This document shows, in pieces, positions 35,569-44,750 of a stretch of DNA of 64,000 nt; the stretch's first letter is position 1; each line of letters starts with the position of its first letter. Below the pieces are notes generated by a model that was not told the origin of the DNA, made no database searches, and worked only from the letters and a program-made list of their open reading frames with translations. The position numbers and the translations under genes are program-made. The DNA lies in the NCBI RefSeq assembly GCF_000577245.1, contig NZ_CBYO010000011.1, forward strand, positions 310,001-374,000, written 5' to 3'. This stretch comes from Paucisalibacillus algeriensis. GTDB lineage: Bacteria; Bacillota; Bacilli; Bacillales; Amphibacillaceae.

Positions 35569-37736
35569 TATTTGTTCTTATCTTCAAATTCCATATTCCA
35601 AGAATAGTAGTCATTTGCCGGATTCTTTTCATAGCTTAGATAAGCATTAAATTTCTTACCTTGTTTACTAGTTAATCCTTTTACATAAGCTCTTTTATTT
35701 TTTAATAGGCCTTTAACCATTGTCTTGGTTGGTTTTTTCTTTAATGATGATAAGTACTTATCATTTTTCCAAATAACAAACTTACAGCCTTTTTTCCAAT
35801 TGCTACATCCAAACCCTTTCCTACCCTCCATAATATTCCCGTCACAGTTCGGACAGGTCCCTAATACTTCATTAGAAGATTTCGAAGAAGTACCTGTCAC
35901 CTCATGGATGGTGATTTCCTTATCTCCTTTAATTGTTTCAACAGATTCAGTTGTAAAATTAAAAACAGTTTTTAGAAAAATACCTTTCTTTACAGAACCT
36001 TTTTGTATATCGGAAAGTATTTTTTCAAGGCGCCCTGTAAATTCAAGGTCAAAGAGTGATTTTACTGGAAAAGTTTCGACTAATCTCTTCCCTAATTCAG
36101 TACTAATAAGATTTTTACCGTTTGCGGTTATATATCCTACATCTTTCAGTTTCTTTATTGTTTCTGCCCTTGTTGCAGGTGTACCAATACTAAAACCGGT
36201 CAATATACTTCCCACTAATTCTTCATTATCCTCTTCTTTTACACCTTTACCACAAGTTTCCATTACTCTTAGCAATGTTTTCTCAGTATGAGGCTTAGGT
36301 GGTTGGGTAGCATGTGTAGAAACTTCAGTTTTTCCTACCGTAACTTTTTCATCCTGCTGGACAATTGGAAGTAATTTATCCTTTGAAGAAATCTTCTCAA
36401 CCTTTTTCCAACCTTCAACTAACTGTACTTTTCCTTTCGATTCAAATATCCCTTGCAATTCAATGTGCAGAATTTTCGTATTGATTTTTGTTTCCTCATA
36501 TTCCGCGATAGGCATAAATTGAGCAATAAAGCGATTTTTAATTGCTGTATAAACAATTTGTTCATCTGCAGTTAAACGGTTAGGCTTCATATAGGTTGGG
36601 ATGATTGCACTATGGCTTTCAACTTTTGCATTGTTAAATACCCGCTTCGTTTTCATGAATTTGATTTCATCCTGATATGGCATACCCTCTGTAACGGTTT
36701 TTAATACTTTAGCTGTTTTACCAACTAAGCTTTCCTCTAAGGCTGTACTTGAAGTTCTTGGGTATGTGATAAATTTTTTCTCATAAAGGGATTGTGCAAC
36801 TTTTAAAACTTTATCGGAAGTCCATCCCTTATACTTATTAGTAATAAAACCTTGCAAGTTTGATAGATTGAATAGAAACGGTGGAAATTCTTTTTTCTTT
36901 TCGACTTTCTTATTGAGAATAACTGCTTCTTTCTGTTGAATAAGCTCTTCAACCATGGCTAAGGTTTCTCTTTTCTTGAACTTTTCTTCTTTTCCCTCTA
37001 CATATGTCCCTTCATAGGTTTCATTTTTACTAGTTACAAAGGTTGCGGTGAGCTTAAAAAAGTCTTCCGGAACAAAGTTTTCAATTTCTTTATCACGATC
37101 GTAAATAATCTTTAATGTTGGAAGAAGTACACGACCAATGTTTAGTGCCTTTCCCTTTCCTTTTTGATATTTCAATGTTGCAACAGAGGTTAAATTGATA
37201 CCAATTACCCAGTCAGCCCATTGTCTACTAACTCCCGCATCTTGTAATGCGCGTAATTCCTCGTTTGGCTTTAATGAATCAAGTCCTCTTAGAACTTCAT
37301 CTCTTGTCCATTCATTTAACAACAATCGGTAAACAGGTTTACTTGGCCTAGCTCGGTAAATAATACTGTCTCCAATCAACTGTCCTTCCCGATCATAGTC
37401 ACATGCCGAGATGATTCCATCTATATCTGACCTCTTCATCAAACTATGTATGATTGTTAGTTGCTTCTTAGCACCTTGATCAGCCCATTGTCTATTTTTA
37501 GGATTACTCTTTACTTTATACTCAAACTTCTCTGGGATGAACGGAAAATTATCCATTTTCCATCTTGCCATTTTTGTATCATAGTCTTTCGCATCAAATA
37601 ATTGTAATAAGTGTCCAAAAGCCCAGGTAATGACATACTGATTCCCTTCAAAATAACCATCCTTTTTACCTTTTATGCTAAGGGCATCTGCAATATTTTT
37701 TGCAACAGATGGCTTCTCTGCAATAATTAATTTCAA
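35568..37736 (-). CDS. topB: DNA topoisomerase III
   Basis: A 722-residue type IA topoisomerase. The Toprim domain begins at the N-terminus (IIAEKPSVAKNIADAL; acidic triad in SACDYDREGQL), the active-site Tyr is in KFITYPRTSS (about residue 310), and the C-terminus has a zinc-finger-like module (CPNCDG ... GCSNWKKGCKFVIWK) and a further charged tail. It decatenates and relaxes negatively supercoiled DNA, working with a RecQ helicase. The start is a TTG six bases after AGGTG. Chromosomal TopB size fits; nothing suggests a plasmid-borne copy. Confidence 0.95.
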   Translation of the reverse strand: MKLIIAEKPSVAKNIADALSIKGKKDGYFEGNQYVITWAFGHLLQLFDAKDYDTKMARWKMDNFPFIPEKFEYKVKSNPKNRQWADQGAKKQLTIIHSLMKRSDIDGIISACDYDREGQLIGDSIIYRARPSKPVYRLLLNEWTRDEVLRGLDSLKPNEELRALQDAGVSRQWADWVIGINLTSVATLKYQKGKGKALNIGRVLLPTLKIIYDRDKEIENFVPEDFFKLTATFVTSKNETYEGTYVEGKEEKFKKRETLAMVEELIQQKEAVILNKKVEKKKEFPPFLFNLSNLQGFITNKYKGWTSDKVLKVAQSLYEKKFITYPRTSSTALEESLVGKTAKVLKTVTEGMPYQDEIKFMKTKRVFNNAKVESHSAIIPTYMKPNRLTADEQIVYTAIKNRFIAQFMPIAEYEETKINTKILHIELQGIFESKGKVQLVEGWKKVEKISSKDKLLPIVQQDEKVTVGKTEVSTHATQPPKPHTEKTLLRVMETCGKGVKEEDNEELVGSILTGFSIGTPATRAETIKKLKDVGYITANGKNLISTELGKRLVETFPVKSLFDLEFTGRLEKILSDIQKGSVKKGIFLKTVFNFTTESVETIKGDKEITIHEVTGTSSKSSNEVLGTCPNCDGNIMEGRKGFGCSNWKKGCKFVIWKNDKYLSSLKKKPTKTMVKGLLKNKRAYVKGLTSKQGKKFNAYLSYEKNPANDYYSWNMEFEDKNK

Positions 37737-37943
37737 ACTAGCACCTACTTTCAGTTTAGAAAAATTTGAGGGAGAGGAATTGCTTTAAAGGTTTAAAATA
37801 GAGGAAATGAAAAAGAGAGTGAATCTATTATACTATACTTTTAAACTTTTTATAAGGAATATCTAGCTATGGACTGAATCTAGCAATGCATTATTTCAAT
37901 TTGTTATACTACACTTATACTATGAACATAGGTTGGTGAAATA

Positions 37944-38420
37944 ATGTTAGCAAATATTAAAAAGGAATCAAATGAATATGTTGTTACATACGTGCGCCTC
38001 TTAGATCATCCTCTAAAAGATGTTTGGGAAATGATTACCTATAATGACAAGTTATCTTTATGGTTTAACGAGCTACATGTTGTAAAACTGGGTTTAGACG
38101 GTTATTTGAGATTCGACATGGGGGACGGAACCTATGAAAGAATGGATATCACAGATTTCGAGGAGAATGCTGTATTAGAATACACATGGGGTGAGGACCT
38201 CGTACGTTTTGAATTAACTGATTTAGGTACTAGTACTAAACTAGTATTAATTGAAAAAGTTTCAAAGCTTACGGATCACACTCCAAAGGATCTAGCTGGT
38301 TGGCATGTTTGCCTAGATGTAATAGCTGCCATTTTGGATAAAATTGAAGTTGAAAATCGGATTGATAATTGGAAATACTGGTTTGAAGAATATAGAGAGC
38401 AATTAAAATCCGTTAAATAA
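37944..38420 (+). CDS. SRPBCC-domain protein (AHSA1-like)
   Basis: A 158-residue START/Bet v1-like protein: hydrophobic-ligand-binding fold with VRLLDHPLKDVWEMITYNDKLSLWF near the start and WHVCLDVIAAILD in the C-terminal helix, typical of AHSA1/SRPBCC proteins of Bacilli. No ligand can be named. A moderate ribosome site (GGTTGGTG) precedes the ATG. It is monocistronic and convergent with the DD-peptidase gene, sharing a 15-bp terminator. Confidence 0.82.
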   Translation: MLANIKKESNEYVVTYVRLLDHPLKDVWEMITYNDKLSLWFNELHVVKLGLDGYLRFDMGDGTYERMDITDFEENAVLEYTWGEDLVRFELTDLGTSTKLVLIEKVSKLTDHTPKDLAGWHVCLDVIAAILDKIEVENRIDNWKYWFEEYREQLKSVK

Positions 38421-38424
38421 TAGT

Positions 38425-38465
38425 AAAAGCAAAACAATCATGAAACGATTGTTTTGCTTTTTTCA
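38425..38465. terminator. Bidirectional terminator, 15-bp stem
   Basis: AAAAGCAAAACAATC (38425-38439) / GATTGTTTTGCTTTT (38447-38461) followed by TT. The stop codon of the DD-peptidase gene (38438-38440) lies at the edge of the left arm. Confidence 0.88.
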
Positions 38466-39835
38466 GTAACAATGTATTCAACTAAGTTATCAATAATGCC
38501 TGGTCCATCTTCTTCATCTAGAAGATTATTCAGCATAATTGAGAAAATTAGCTCTTCTCCTTCCTTTGTTTTTAAATAGCCCGATAAAGTACTGACTCCC
38601 ATAATGGTTCCAGTCTTAGCATTTACTTCTAGCCCATACATTCTATCGTTCAATGTACCTCCTACCATACGATCTTCATCACCAGCAACGGGGAGAGAAC
38701 GATAAAAGCTATTAAACCACGGTTCCTTTTGAATTCGAAAAAGAAATTTCGATATTTCGTTTGGTGGAATTACCGTAACATGGGATATACCGGAACCATC
38801 CCGAATTATTAGGTTACTAGTATCAACCCCTAATTTTTCGAGGGTTTCTTCCATTATATTCAACCCACAATCCCAACTTCCCTCGCCTTTTACAACCTTC
38901 CCTAATTCTTTAACAATCATCTCTCCATGACCATTGTTACTCAACTTCATAAAAGGGACACTTAAATCAGATAATGAGATTGATTCACGCACATATAATA
39001 GATTTGCCTGCTTGGGTGTTACTCCCCTAATAACCTTGCCACTATTACTAATCCCTATCTTCTTTAAAGCGTTCTGGAATAATTCTAGTGCATAGTCAGT
39101 TGGTTCCCAAACTGCAACCCACTCTTTTAAACTTGCAGAATAAATTGGAAGGCGTCCCTCAACAACAACATCATTATTCCCATGTTGTCTAATAACCGTT
39201 ATTTCCGCTTCATCTTCTTCACCATTGGATTCTGTAGTTACTGCTTTATTAATTATTTTTATGTAATTGGTCAACGGTGTTAAAGTGATGACTGGTTTAT
39301 CTCCTACTTTATTCCCGGGAGAGATAGCTAGCATAATAGTGCCTGTATCATAATCTTCATTAGGAGAAACTGTTAATGCAGAAACCTGTGCACCATAATA
39401 ATAATGCTCATCATTCCAATTTAAATCCTGTGATAATCGAACATCATCATACCATGTGTCATCACCAATTATATTCCCTTTAATCTCTTGGATTCCTTTT
39501 TCCTTTATTACTTGAGCAAGATTTTTGAAATCTTGTGGTAACAAGGTTGGATCTCCTTTACCTTTTATATAGAGATTTCCATTTAATGTATTATCCTTTA
39601 TTTCACCATCAATCCATATTTCTGTTGAAAAAGTGTAGTTTTCCCCTAAAACCGCAAATCCAGAAGCACAGGAGAAAATTTTCATGTTTGACGCCGGATG
39701 AAGGCGGGTGTCGCCCATATGTTCATATAATAATTGGCCAGTTTCTCTAGAACGTATGCTTATTCCCGCAAGTGCTCCCTGAAGTTTTGGTTCTTTGTTC
39801 ATGAATTCTTGAAAATTCCTCCATTTTTCATCCAT
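38438..39835 (-). CDS. S13-family D-Ala-D-Ala carboxypeptidase/endopeptidase without signal peptide
   Basis: A 465-residue penicillin-binding protein of the DacB/PbpC (PBP4) class. Catalytic motifs are intact: SNMK (SxxK, about residue 49), SNN in KLSNNGHGEM, and KTG in NAKTGTIMG. Such enzymes work on exported peptidoglycan and have a signal peptide, but this one begins MDEKWRNFQEFMNKEPKLQG with no hydrophobic segment. AAAGGAG sits nine bases before the ATG and an in-frame TAA lies 18 bases before the ATG, so no longer form exists. Either it is exported another way, or acts in the cytoplasm on soluble peptides. Confidence 0.9.
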   Translation of the reverse strand: MDEKWRNFQEFMNKEPKLQGALAGISIRSRETGQLLYEHMGDTRLHPASNMKIFSCASGFAVLGENYTFSTEIWIDGEIKDNTLNGNLYIKGKGDPTLLPQDFKNLAQVIKEKGIQEIKGNIIGDDTWYDDVRLSQDLNWNDEHYYYGAQVSALTVSPNEDYDTGTIMLAISPGNKVGDKPVITLTPLTNYIKIINKAVTTESNGEEDEAEITVIRQHGNNDVVVEGRLPIYSASLKEWVAVWEPTDYALELFQNALKKIGISNSGKVIRGVTPKQANLLYVRESISLSDLSVPFMKLSNNGHGEMIVKELGKVVKGEGSWDCGLNIMEETLEKLGVDTSNLIIRDGSGISHVTVIPPNEISKFLFRIQKEPWFNSFYRSLPVAGDEDRMVGGTLNDRMYGLEVNAKTGTIMGVSTLSGYLKTKEGEELIFSIMLNNLLDEEDGPGIIDNLVEYIVTEKSKTIVS

Positions 39836-40058
39836 ATGATTTACTCCTTTTTATTGTATTTCAATCTAATCCATATAGTTATTCTTAATTGGTAAATATA
39901 GTTTCAGCCTCAAACTGGTGTTTCCAGGAAAAGTTTCCTCGTTTTCTACAAAAAAGGATAAAATTTTACTCATTTTCCAATTTTGTTGAATATTGTCACT
40001 ATTATATAGTATTCTAACTAAATTTTGCTTATAATTAAACCCATAGAGGTGAGAAAAT

Positions 40059-41321
40059 ATGGGAATCGATTTAGGACAAGCAATTAAAATTAATCGTTTA
40101 CGGGCTAATATGACGCAAGCAGATCTTGCGAATGGAATTATCTCCGTATCCTATCTATCAAAAATAGAAAATGGTACCGCTGAACCCCCAAACGAAGTTC
40201 TCGAACTACTAGGAGAGAAGCTAAAATTAAATTCAGACTATACTGGGGAAGAAATTACAGATCAATCAGTTATTCAGTGGTTTCAACATTTGTTACGCTA
40301 TGAAATTGATGATTCGATTTTACTCTACAACAAAATCAAAAATAATATTTCAAATGTACTAGATAAACAAATGCTTTCGCTAATTGAGATTCATAAGTTG
40401 TATTACTATGTATTAATAAATGATTTAGTAGAGGCTGACAGCCTTATTGTTTCCTTACAAAAAAGCTCCAAGAAATTTACAGAAACTGAAAAATACTATT
40501 TCTTTAAATTTGTTGGTAACTATCATTATTCAAAACTGGCATATAGAAAAGCTCTTGAATACTATAAGGAAGCAGAAAAATATTGGAAATCTGATCTTTT
40601 TCACAAATCGGAAGAAATTGCTGATATATTTTATATGATTGCTTGTTCAGCAAGTAAAAGTAGACAAACACATCTATCATTACTATATTCCATAAGGGCT
40701 TTAGAATATTACCAATCTAATTATGATTTAATAAAGTCCGCAAATTGTCATATTTTACTAGGAATTTCGTACCGAAGAATTAATGATATTGAAAAGGCAA
40801 AAGAGAGTTATAACTATGCAATTAAAATAGCGAAGAAAATTGGTAATAACGAAATATTAATTTTATGTCATCAAAATTTGGGAAAAGTACTTTCTTCTAT
40901 TGGGGATTCAGCAGAAGCAATTAATCAATATCTTATGAGTTATGAGTTGAGAAAAGACAGTTCTATCCACAGAAAGCTGACACCTATTTCAAGTTTAATG
41001 CAAGAATACTATTCCTATGGCGACATGGAAAACGCAAGAATATGGATGGAATTAGGAATTGACCTGTCTAATGGACTTAAACCGTCTGAATCTATTCATG
41101 TTTATGAATTTAAAGTTTATCAATACTTGATAAACGGCTTGAATACTTCATTTGAATCACTAATTACAGATCATATTATTCCTTTCTTTAATGAAAGACA
41201 ATTACACTATGAAGAATCAAAGTATATTAAGCTCATTGCAAAATACTACTACGATAATAGAAAATATAAGCTAGCGGCAACTTACTATAAAAAGTTGGGT
41301 AATATTTATTTTTACTCTTGA
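40059..41321 (+). CDS. HTH-TPR regulator of the RRNPP (NprR-like) quorum-sensing family
   Basis: A 420-residue protein with an N-terminal XRE-type helix-turn-helix (about 8-65: IKINRLRANMTQADLANGII, then SYLSKIENG) followed by about nine helical TPR-like repeats (about 70-420), for example YHYSKLAYRKALEYYKEAEKY and LLGISYRRINDIEKAKESY. Size and architecture match NprR of the B. cereus group (about 423 aa), a receptor whose TPR groove binds an imported oligopeptide. A small secreted-peptide gene with a very strong ribosome site begins 15 bases after its stop, the arrangement of nprR-nprX. Targets and peptide are unknown. GAGGTG precedes the ATG. Confidence 0.85.
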   Translation: MGIDLGQAIKINRLRANMTQADLANGIISVSYLSKIENGTAEPPNEVLELLGEKLKLNSDYTGEEITDQSVIQWFQHLLRYEIDDSILLYNKIKNNISNVLDKQMLSLIEIHKLYYYVLINDLVEADSLIVSLQKSSKKFTETEKYYFFKFVGNYHYSKLAYRKALEYYKEAEKYWKSDLFHKSEEIADIFYMIACSASKSRQTHLSLLYSIRALEYYQSNYDLIKSANCHILLGISYRRINDIEKAKESYNYAIKIAKKIGNNEILILCHQNLGKVLSSIGDSAEAINQYLMSYELRKDSSIHRKLTPISSLMQEYYSYGDMENARIWMELGIDLSNGLKPSESIHVYEFKVYQYLINGLNTSFESLITDHIIPFFNERQLHYEESKYIKLIAKYYYDNRKYKLAATYYKKLGNIYFYS

Positions 41322-41336
41322 AAGGAGGTGAACTAG

Positions 41337-41477
41337 ATGAAGAGACTTTTAGTTTTAGCACTAATTTCTTTTGCTATCATATTCTCAAGTGTTTCAGCAA
41401 GTAGTTTATTTTCTTACCAAGGATATGATTTAGCAAACAATGAGGAACCATACCCTTGGCCAAAGACAAAAAAATAA
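41337..41477 (+). CDS. Candidate secreted signalling pro-peptide (NprX/Phr-like, 46 aa)
   Basis: A 46-codon frame: basic N-terminus MKR, a hydrophobic stretch (about 4-20, LLVLALISFAIIFSSVS), a likely signal-peptidase site VSA-SS at 21-22, then a short mature part ending NEEPYPWPKTKK. AAAGGAGGTGA, nearly perfect against the 16S 3' end, is six bases before the ATG. Pro-peptides of RRNPP systems (NprX, PapR, Phr) have exactly this layout; the active peptide is usually cut from the C-terminal end. The C-terminus does not resemble the B. cereus NprX heptapeptide SKPDIVG, so a different signal is likely. Confidence 0.75.
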   Translation: MKRLLVLALISFAIIFSSVSASSLFSYQGYDLANNEEPYPWPKTKK

Positions 41478-41555
41478 TCCTCTAAATTGTTAAAGATGTG
41501 TAATTTTCCTTGTCTTCTGCAAAAAAGAATTGCTCTAAGACATTGTAGATAGCCT

Positions 41556-43166
41556 TCAAACATCCTCGCTTTGCTTCTTCTGAATGTCATACTCTATCTT
41601 TAAGAAAGGCAAGGAAAATATCCACATTTGGTGTTTTGCTTTTAACTTTCCTTCTTCAAATTCCGTTACTTCAAACTGTTCTTCCAATGGTAATTTCATT
41701 ACATATTTTTTTATTAGCAGATAGATTCCCGAGTCAAGAGTATCTCGAGATTGTCTTTTGCTTGTTAAACAAAGGGTTTTACCATTTTGGCTTAAATTTA
41801 GCACACCAACCATCGTCGCAGCTGGAAGTGGCAAAGAAATATTCATATATTTTTTTCCATTTGTTATATGCTCTGAATATAAAGCAACAAATACAGTTTC
41901 TCCATTTATTTTACGGATCCACGCTCGCACATTCTTTCTGCCATCAATGGAATCCTTGACTGGAATAATATCCCCTTCCATTTCCTCTCTTCTTGTTGAC
42001 AGTGGTAAATTTAGTTGTTTCATCTGCTTACTAAACAATCTATAAGTAGCAGCAAAAGGGATAAACCATTTACTCCAATTAACCTTCGCAAAAAGTCTAT
42101 ATGCATTCGTATTTTCATAGAAGTCTACTATCGATGGAATTGTTTCAGGATTGATTGTTTGATAACTTTTCATATCATCCACTAAGCCCTTGTACGGGAT
42201 GGTTCCAATTTTTCCTTGTAATACCTTTTCTCCGACTTCCATTTTTCCTCTAATTTTACTTATTGGAAAGTTAGGTTTCATTTCTTTAGAAGTTGGCATC
42301 CCTATTATCCAACCAATTAATCCAATAAATGCAAATAATATCGTATTTAACACCCCATGCGTAGCAATCATATCATCAATACCTATGGTGTATAGATTAG
42401 AATAATTTCCAAAAGCATATGCTAACGAAAATAATATGGTTACCCCTAATGAACCAAAAGAGATAATGATGAATGCTCGTTGAACCTTATTGATAATAGG
42501 AGCTTTTATGCTTAGGAATATACAAGAATAAATACCAACAATATACAAGATAACAGATACTACTTCTAATAAAACCGAAAAAGTAATCCCTAACGCAACC
42601 ATCCACGGTGAGATAATAATAATGAAGCCAGTTAACAAATACCATTTTCCAACTTTAAGCATCCTACCCAAAAATCCGAAGAATATCAGAAACAAAAACC
42701 CAGAGTAATGGAAATGAACGCTTGTCAGCCAAGTTATCATTGATGAAAATCCTGTGTCGATTTTAGAGTGAAAAGCGAAAAACCAAATTCCACCAACTGA
42801 TAAGTATATTAGACCAAGATCAATTAATATCTCTTCAAAGAGAAAAAAGCCTCTATTTAAAAATCGTTTAACTCCAAAAAGTGCAACTATACATGTAAAC
42901 AATAGATAGATAAGGGCTAGAGATATGGTAGCAAATTGTCCTTGAATATATGGAATTACAAATACCGCAGTAGAGGCAATTAATGAGCAATAAGGTAATA
43001 GACGTTCTAATTTACCATGTACTTCTCTTGTTAATAGATGAAGAATTAACGGAACAAAAATGAGCTGTGCAACGGTTAATATCGCTAAAAACCATTCAGT
43101 TCTTTGAAACAGAACGGTTACTATTATAAATATAATATTTACAAAAAGTACTTTACGAAAGTTCAT
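41556..43166 (-). CDS. yndJ: YndJ-like multi-spanning membrane protein
   Basis: A 536-residue protein with about ten to twelve membrane helices (about 5-310) and a soluble C-terminal part (about 320-536). It resembles the YndJ family, of unknown function. The frame extends to 43256, but MNFRKVLFVN at 43166 is the plausible start, overlapping the end of the upstream gene by 14 bases with GGGGTG before it. It is the last of three genes in the order yndG-yndH-yndJ as in B. subtilis. The C-terminal domain (GDIIPVKDSIDG, then KYMNISLPLP) probably faces the cytosol. Confidence 0.75.
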   Translation of the reverse strand: MNFRKVLFVNIIFIIVTVLFQRTEWFLAILTVAQLIFVPLILHLLTREVHGKLERLLPYCSLIASTAVFVIPYIQGQFATISLALIYLLFTCIVALFGVKRFLNRGFFLFEEILIDLGLIYLSVGGIWFFAFHSKIDTGFSSMITWLTSVHFHYSGFLFLIFFGFLGRMLKVGKWYLLTGFIIIISPWMVALGITFSVLLEVVSVILYIVGIYSCIFLSIKAPIINKVQRAFIIISFGSLGVTILFSLAYAFGNYSNLYTIGIDDMIATHGVLNTILFAFIGLIGWIIGMPTSKEMKPNFPISKIRGKMEVGEKVLQGKIGTIPYKGLVDDMKSYQTINPETIPSIVDFYENTNAYRLFAKVNWSKWFIPFAATYRLFSKQMKQLNLPLSTRREEMEGDIIPVKDSIDGRKNVRAWIRKINGETVFVALYSEHITNGKKYMNISLPLPAATMVGVLNLSQNGKTLCLTSKRQSRDTLDSGIYLLIKKYVMKLPLEEQFEVTEFEEGKLKAKHQMWIFSLPFLKIEYDIQKKQSEDV

Positions 43167-43767
43167 CTTCAGTAAACACCCCTTTATAGGAGAAAACAGT
43201 TCCGATAATCGGATTACGAACATTGACATGAATGATGTACGTTTGTTCCGTATCACAATACCCTTCTTTTACAGTAGCAATCCCTTGGAATATTCTTGGT
43301 AATGGTATTTCTTTTCTTCCTAAAACTAGACGTTGCTTTTTAGAAGAAATTAACAAACTCCCATCCTTATCTGTACGAAAAGTTAAATCAGAATAAACCT
43401 TTGCTGGTTCTCCTAAATAATCTCTAATAATGTTATGACCTCGATCAAGACTCATTAACGCATTAAAATAGCGTTCTTTTTTACCAAACTGAAATTTTCT
43501 TTCCCAATGAATTTGCTCCTCACCATTTTCTCCAACTGTTGGTGTATTACAGATTGTAAATAGAATGTTCTCCCCACGCTCTGGGAAAAGCAACTTCCAT
43601 TTCACACCATACCAACAGATTGGATAAAGCCATCTTGGGCAACCCACTATAGTATGCATGATACCGGAACCTTTAAATGTTCTCTTTCCCATAGTTTTAT
43701 AACGTTGTCTAAGCATTGGATGAAGTTTTTCAAAATCATCCCCAAGCGCTGTTTTATAAATAGACAT
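43153..43767 (-). CDS. yndH: DUF4166 protein (YndH-like)
   Basis: A 204-residue soluble protein beginning MSIYKTALGDDFEKLHPMLRQRY, the hallmark of DUF4166, and containing GSGIMHTIVGCPRWLYP and RNPIIGTVFSYKGVF. Possibly a lipid-interacting domain, since it is always near SRPBCC or membrane partners; this is inference. The start at 43767 rather than 43836 is chosen because AGGACA precedes it and the family starts there. Ten bases after yndG and overlapping yndJ, so co-transcribed. Confidence 0.8.
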   Translation of the reverse strand: MSIYKTALGDDFEKLHPMLRQRYKTMGKRTFKGSGIMHTIVGCPRWLYPICWYGVKWKLLFPERGENILFTICNTPTVGENGEEQIHWERKFQFGKKERYFNALMSLDRGHNIIRDYLGEPAKVYSDLTFRTDKDGSLLISSKKQRLVLGRKEIPLPRIFQGIATVKEGYCDTEQTYIIHVNVRNPIIGTVFSYKGVFTEDELS

Positions 43768-43777
43768 TGTCCTGCCC

Positions 43778-44686
43778 CTAACGTTCCCTTTTACAATTTT
43801 TTGCAGTCGGCATATCTTTACTAAAAAATAATCCAATTAGTGATAAGACAAATAACGCTAAATTGAAAGTTAGTGGATTAAAGGGTTGAAATAGGTAAGA
43901 AAAATCTGAGATAATGGCTCCTACCATTAAAATTGGAAATACCAGAGCTTGTAGATAAAATAATCTACGTTTATTTTGATAAAACATCCAAACTATTGCA
44001 AAGAGAACTTCCAAGATTCCTGCTATTAAAGCTATCGACTCCCCTTGATTTTTTGTGAAGGGTAATACATTTGTCACCATCGTAATCTCATCCGGATGCA
44101 TTGCTACTAGCTTCGGAATCATTCCATGGTAAGCCCAAATAAATATAAAAAACACCGTAAGCAAGGCATGACTAAAGAAACGTATAAATTGAGATGCCGG
44201 GGTTTCCCCCGTCTCCATCCACCTCTTTAATACATCAAAGCTAAGAGCCGTTGCCCAGCCCATTAACGGTCTAAAAATAACATGGTCAATCATTCTACCA
44301 AAACGACCAAAACTAGGTTCATAGTTATATTGAGTTAGAAATTGGATTGAATTATTTTGAGTAGGTATGTATTTCCAATAACCTCTGCCCTCTTTTATGA
44401 TGGATATTTTCTGATCTGTACCAAAATGAAGTGCAGATGTTCTGGAATCATCTTCTGCATGAAAACTTCCAACACTCTTACCCCAACCTTCAACAGATAA
44501 ACCAAAACCAATATTAGTACGATATAAAAATTCCTGTGGCTTTCCTTCCTCTTTGGGTAAGTATTTAATTTCTGAAAACCTTAAGTCCCATTTCTGGTGG
44601 AGATTGGGTTCCTGTGTCGCTTTCCACAGCTTGTCCATTTCTGCACGAATTACGGTCTCCACATAAATAGGCTTGCTTTTTACCAT
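43778..44686 (-). CDS. yndG: SRPBCC-DoxX fusion protein (YndG-like)
   Basis: A 302-residue two-part protein: an N-terminal SRPBCC domain (about 1-155, YVETVIRAEMDKLWKATQEPN) and a C-terminal DoxX-like domain with four membrane helices (about 165-292). It is first of the yndG-yndH-yndJ-like operon. AAGGAG precedes the ATG by ten bases. The set looks like a membrane-lipid or envelope function, but this is not established. Confidence 0.75.
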   Translation of the reverse strand: MVKSKPIYVETVIRAEMDKLWKATQEPNLHQKWDLRFSEIKYLPKEEGKPQEFLYRTNIGFGLSVEGWGKSVGSFHAEDDSRTSALHFGTDQKISIIKEGRGYWKYIPTQNNSIQFLTQYNYEPSFGRFGRMIDHVIFRPLMGWATALSFDVLKRWMETGETPASQFIRFFSHALLTVFFIFIWAYHGMIPKLVAMHPDEITMVTNVLPFTKNQGESIALIAGILEVLFAIVWMFYQNKRRLFYLQALVFPILMVGAIISDFSYLFQPFNPLTFNLALFVLSLIGLFFSKDMPTAKNCKRER

Positions 44687-44750
44687 TTCCCCTCATCTCC
44701 TTACCGTCCTTTTGGTTCAGTTTACCATAAAAGAAGGGTAGTAGAAATCA

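Noticed and set aside
35725-36291. 188-codon plus-strand frame opposite topB
   Set aside because: Antisense of the conserved C-terminal half of topoisomerase III; no ribosome site, no recognisable domain.
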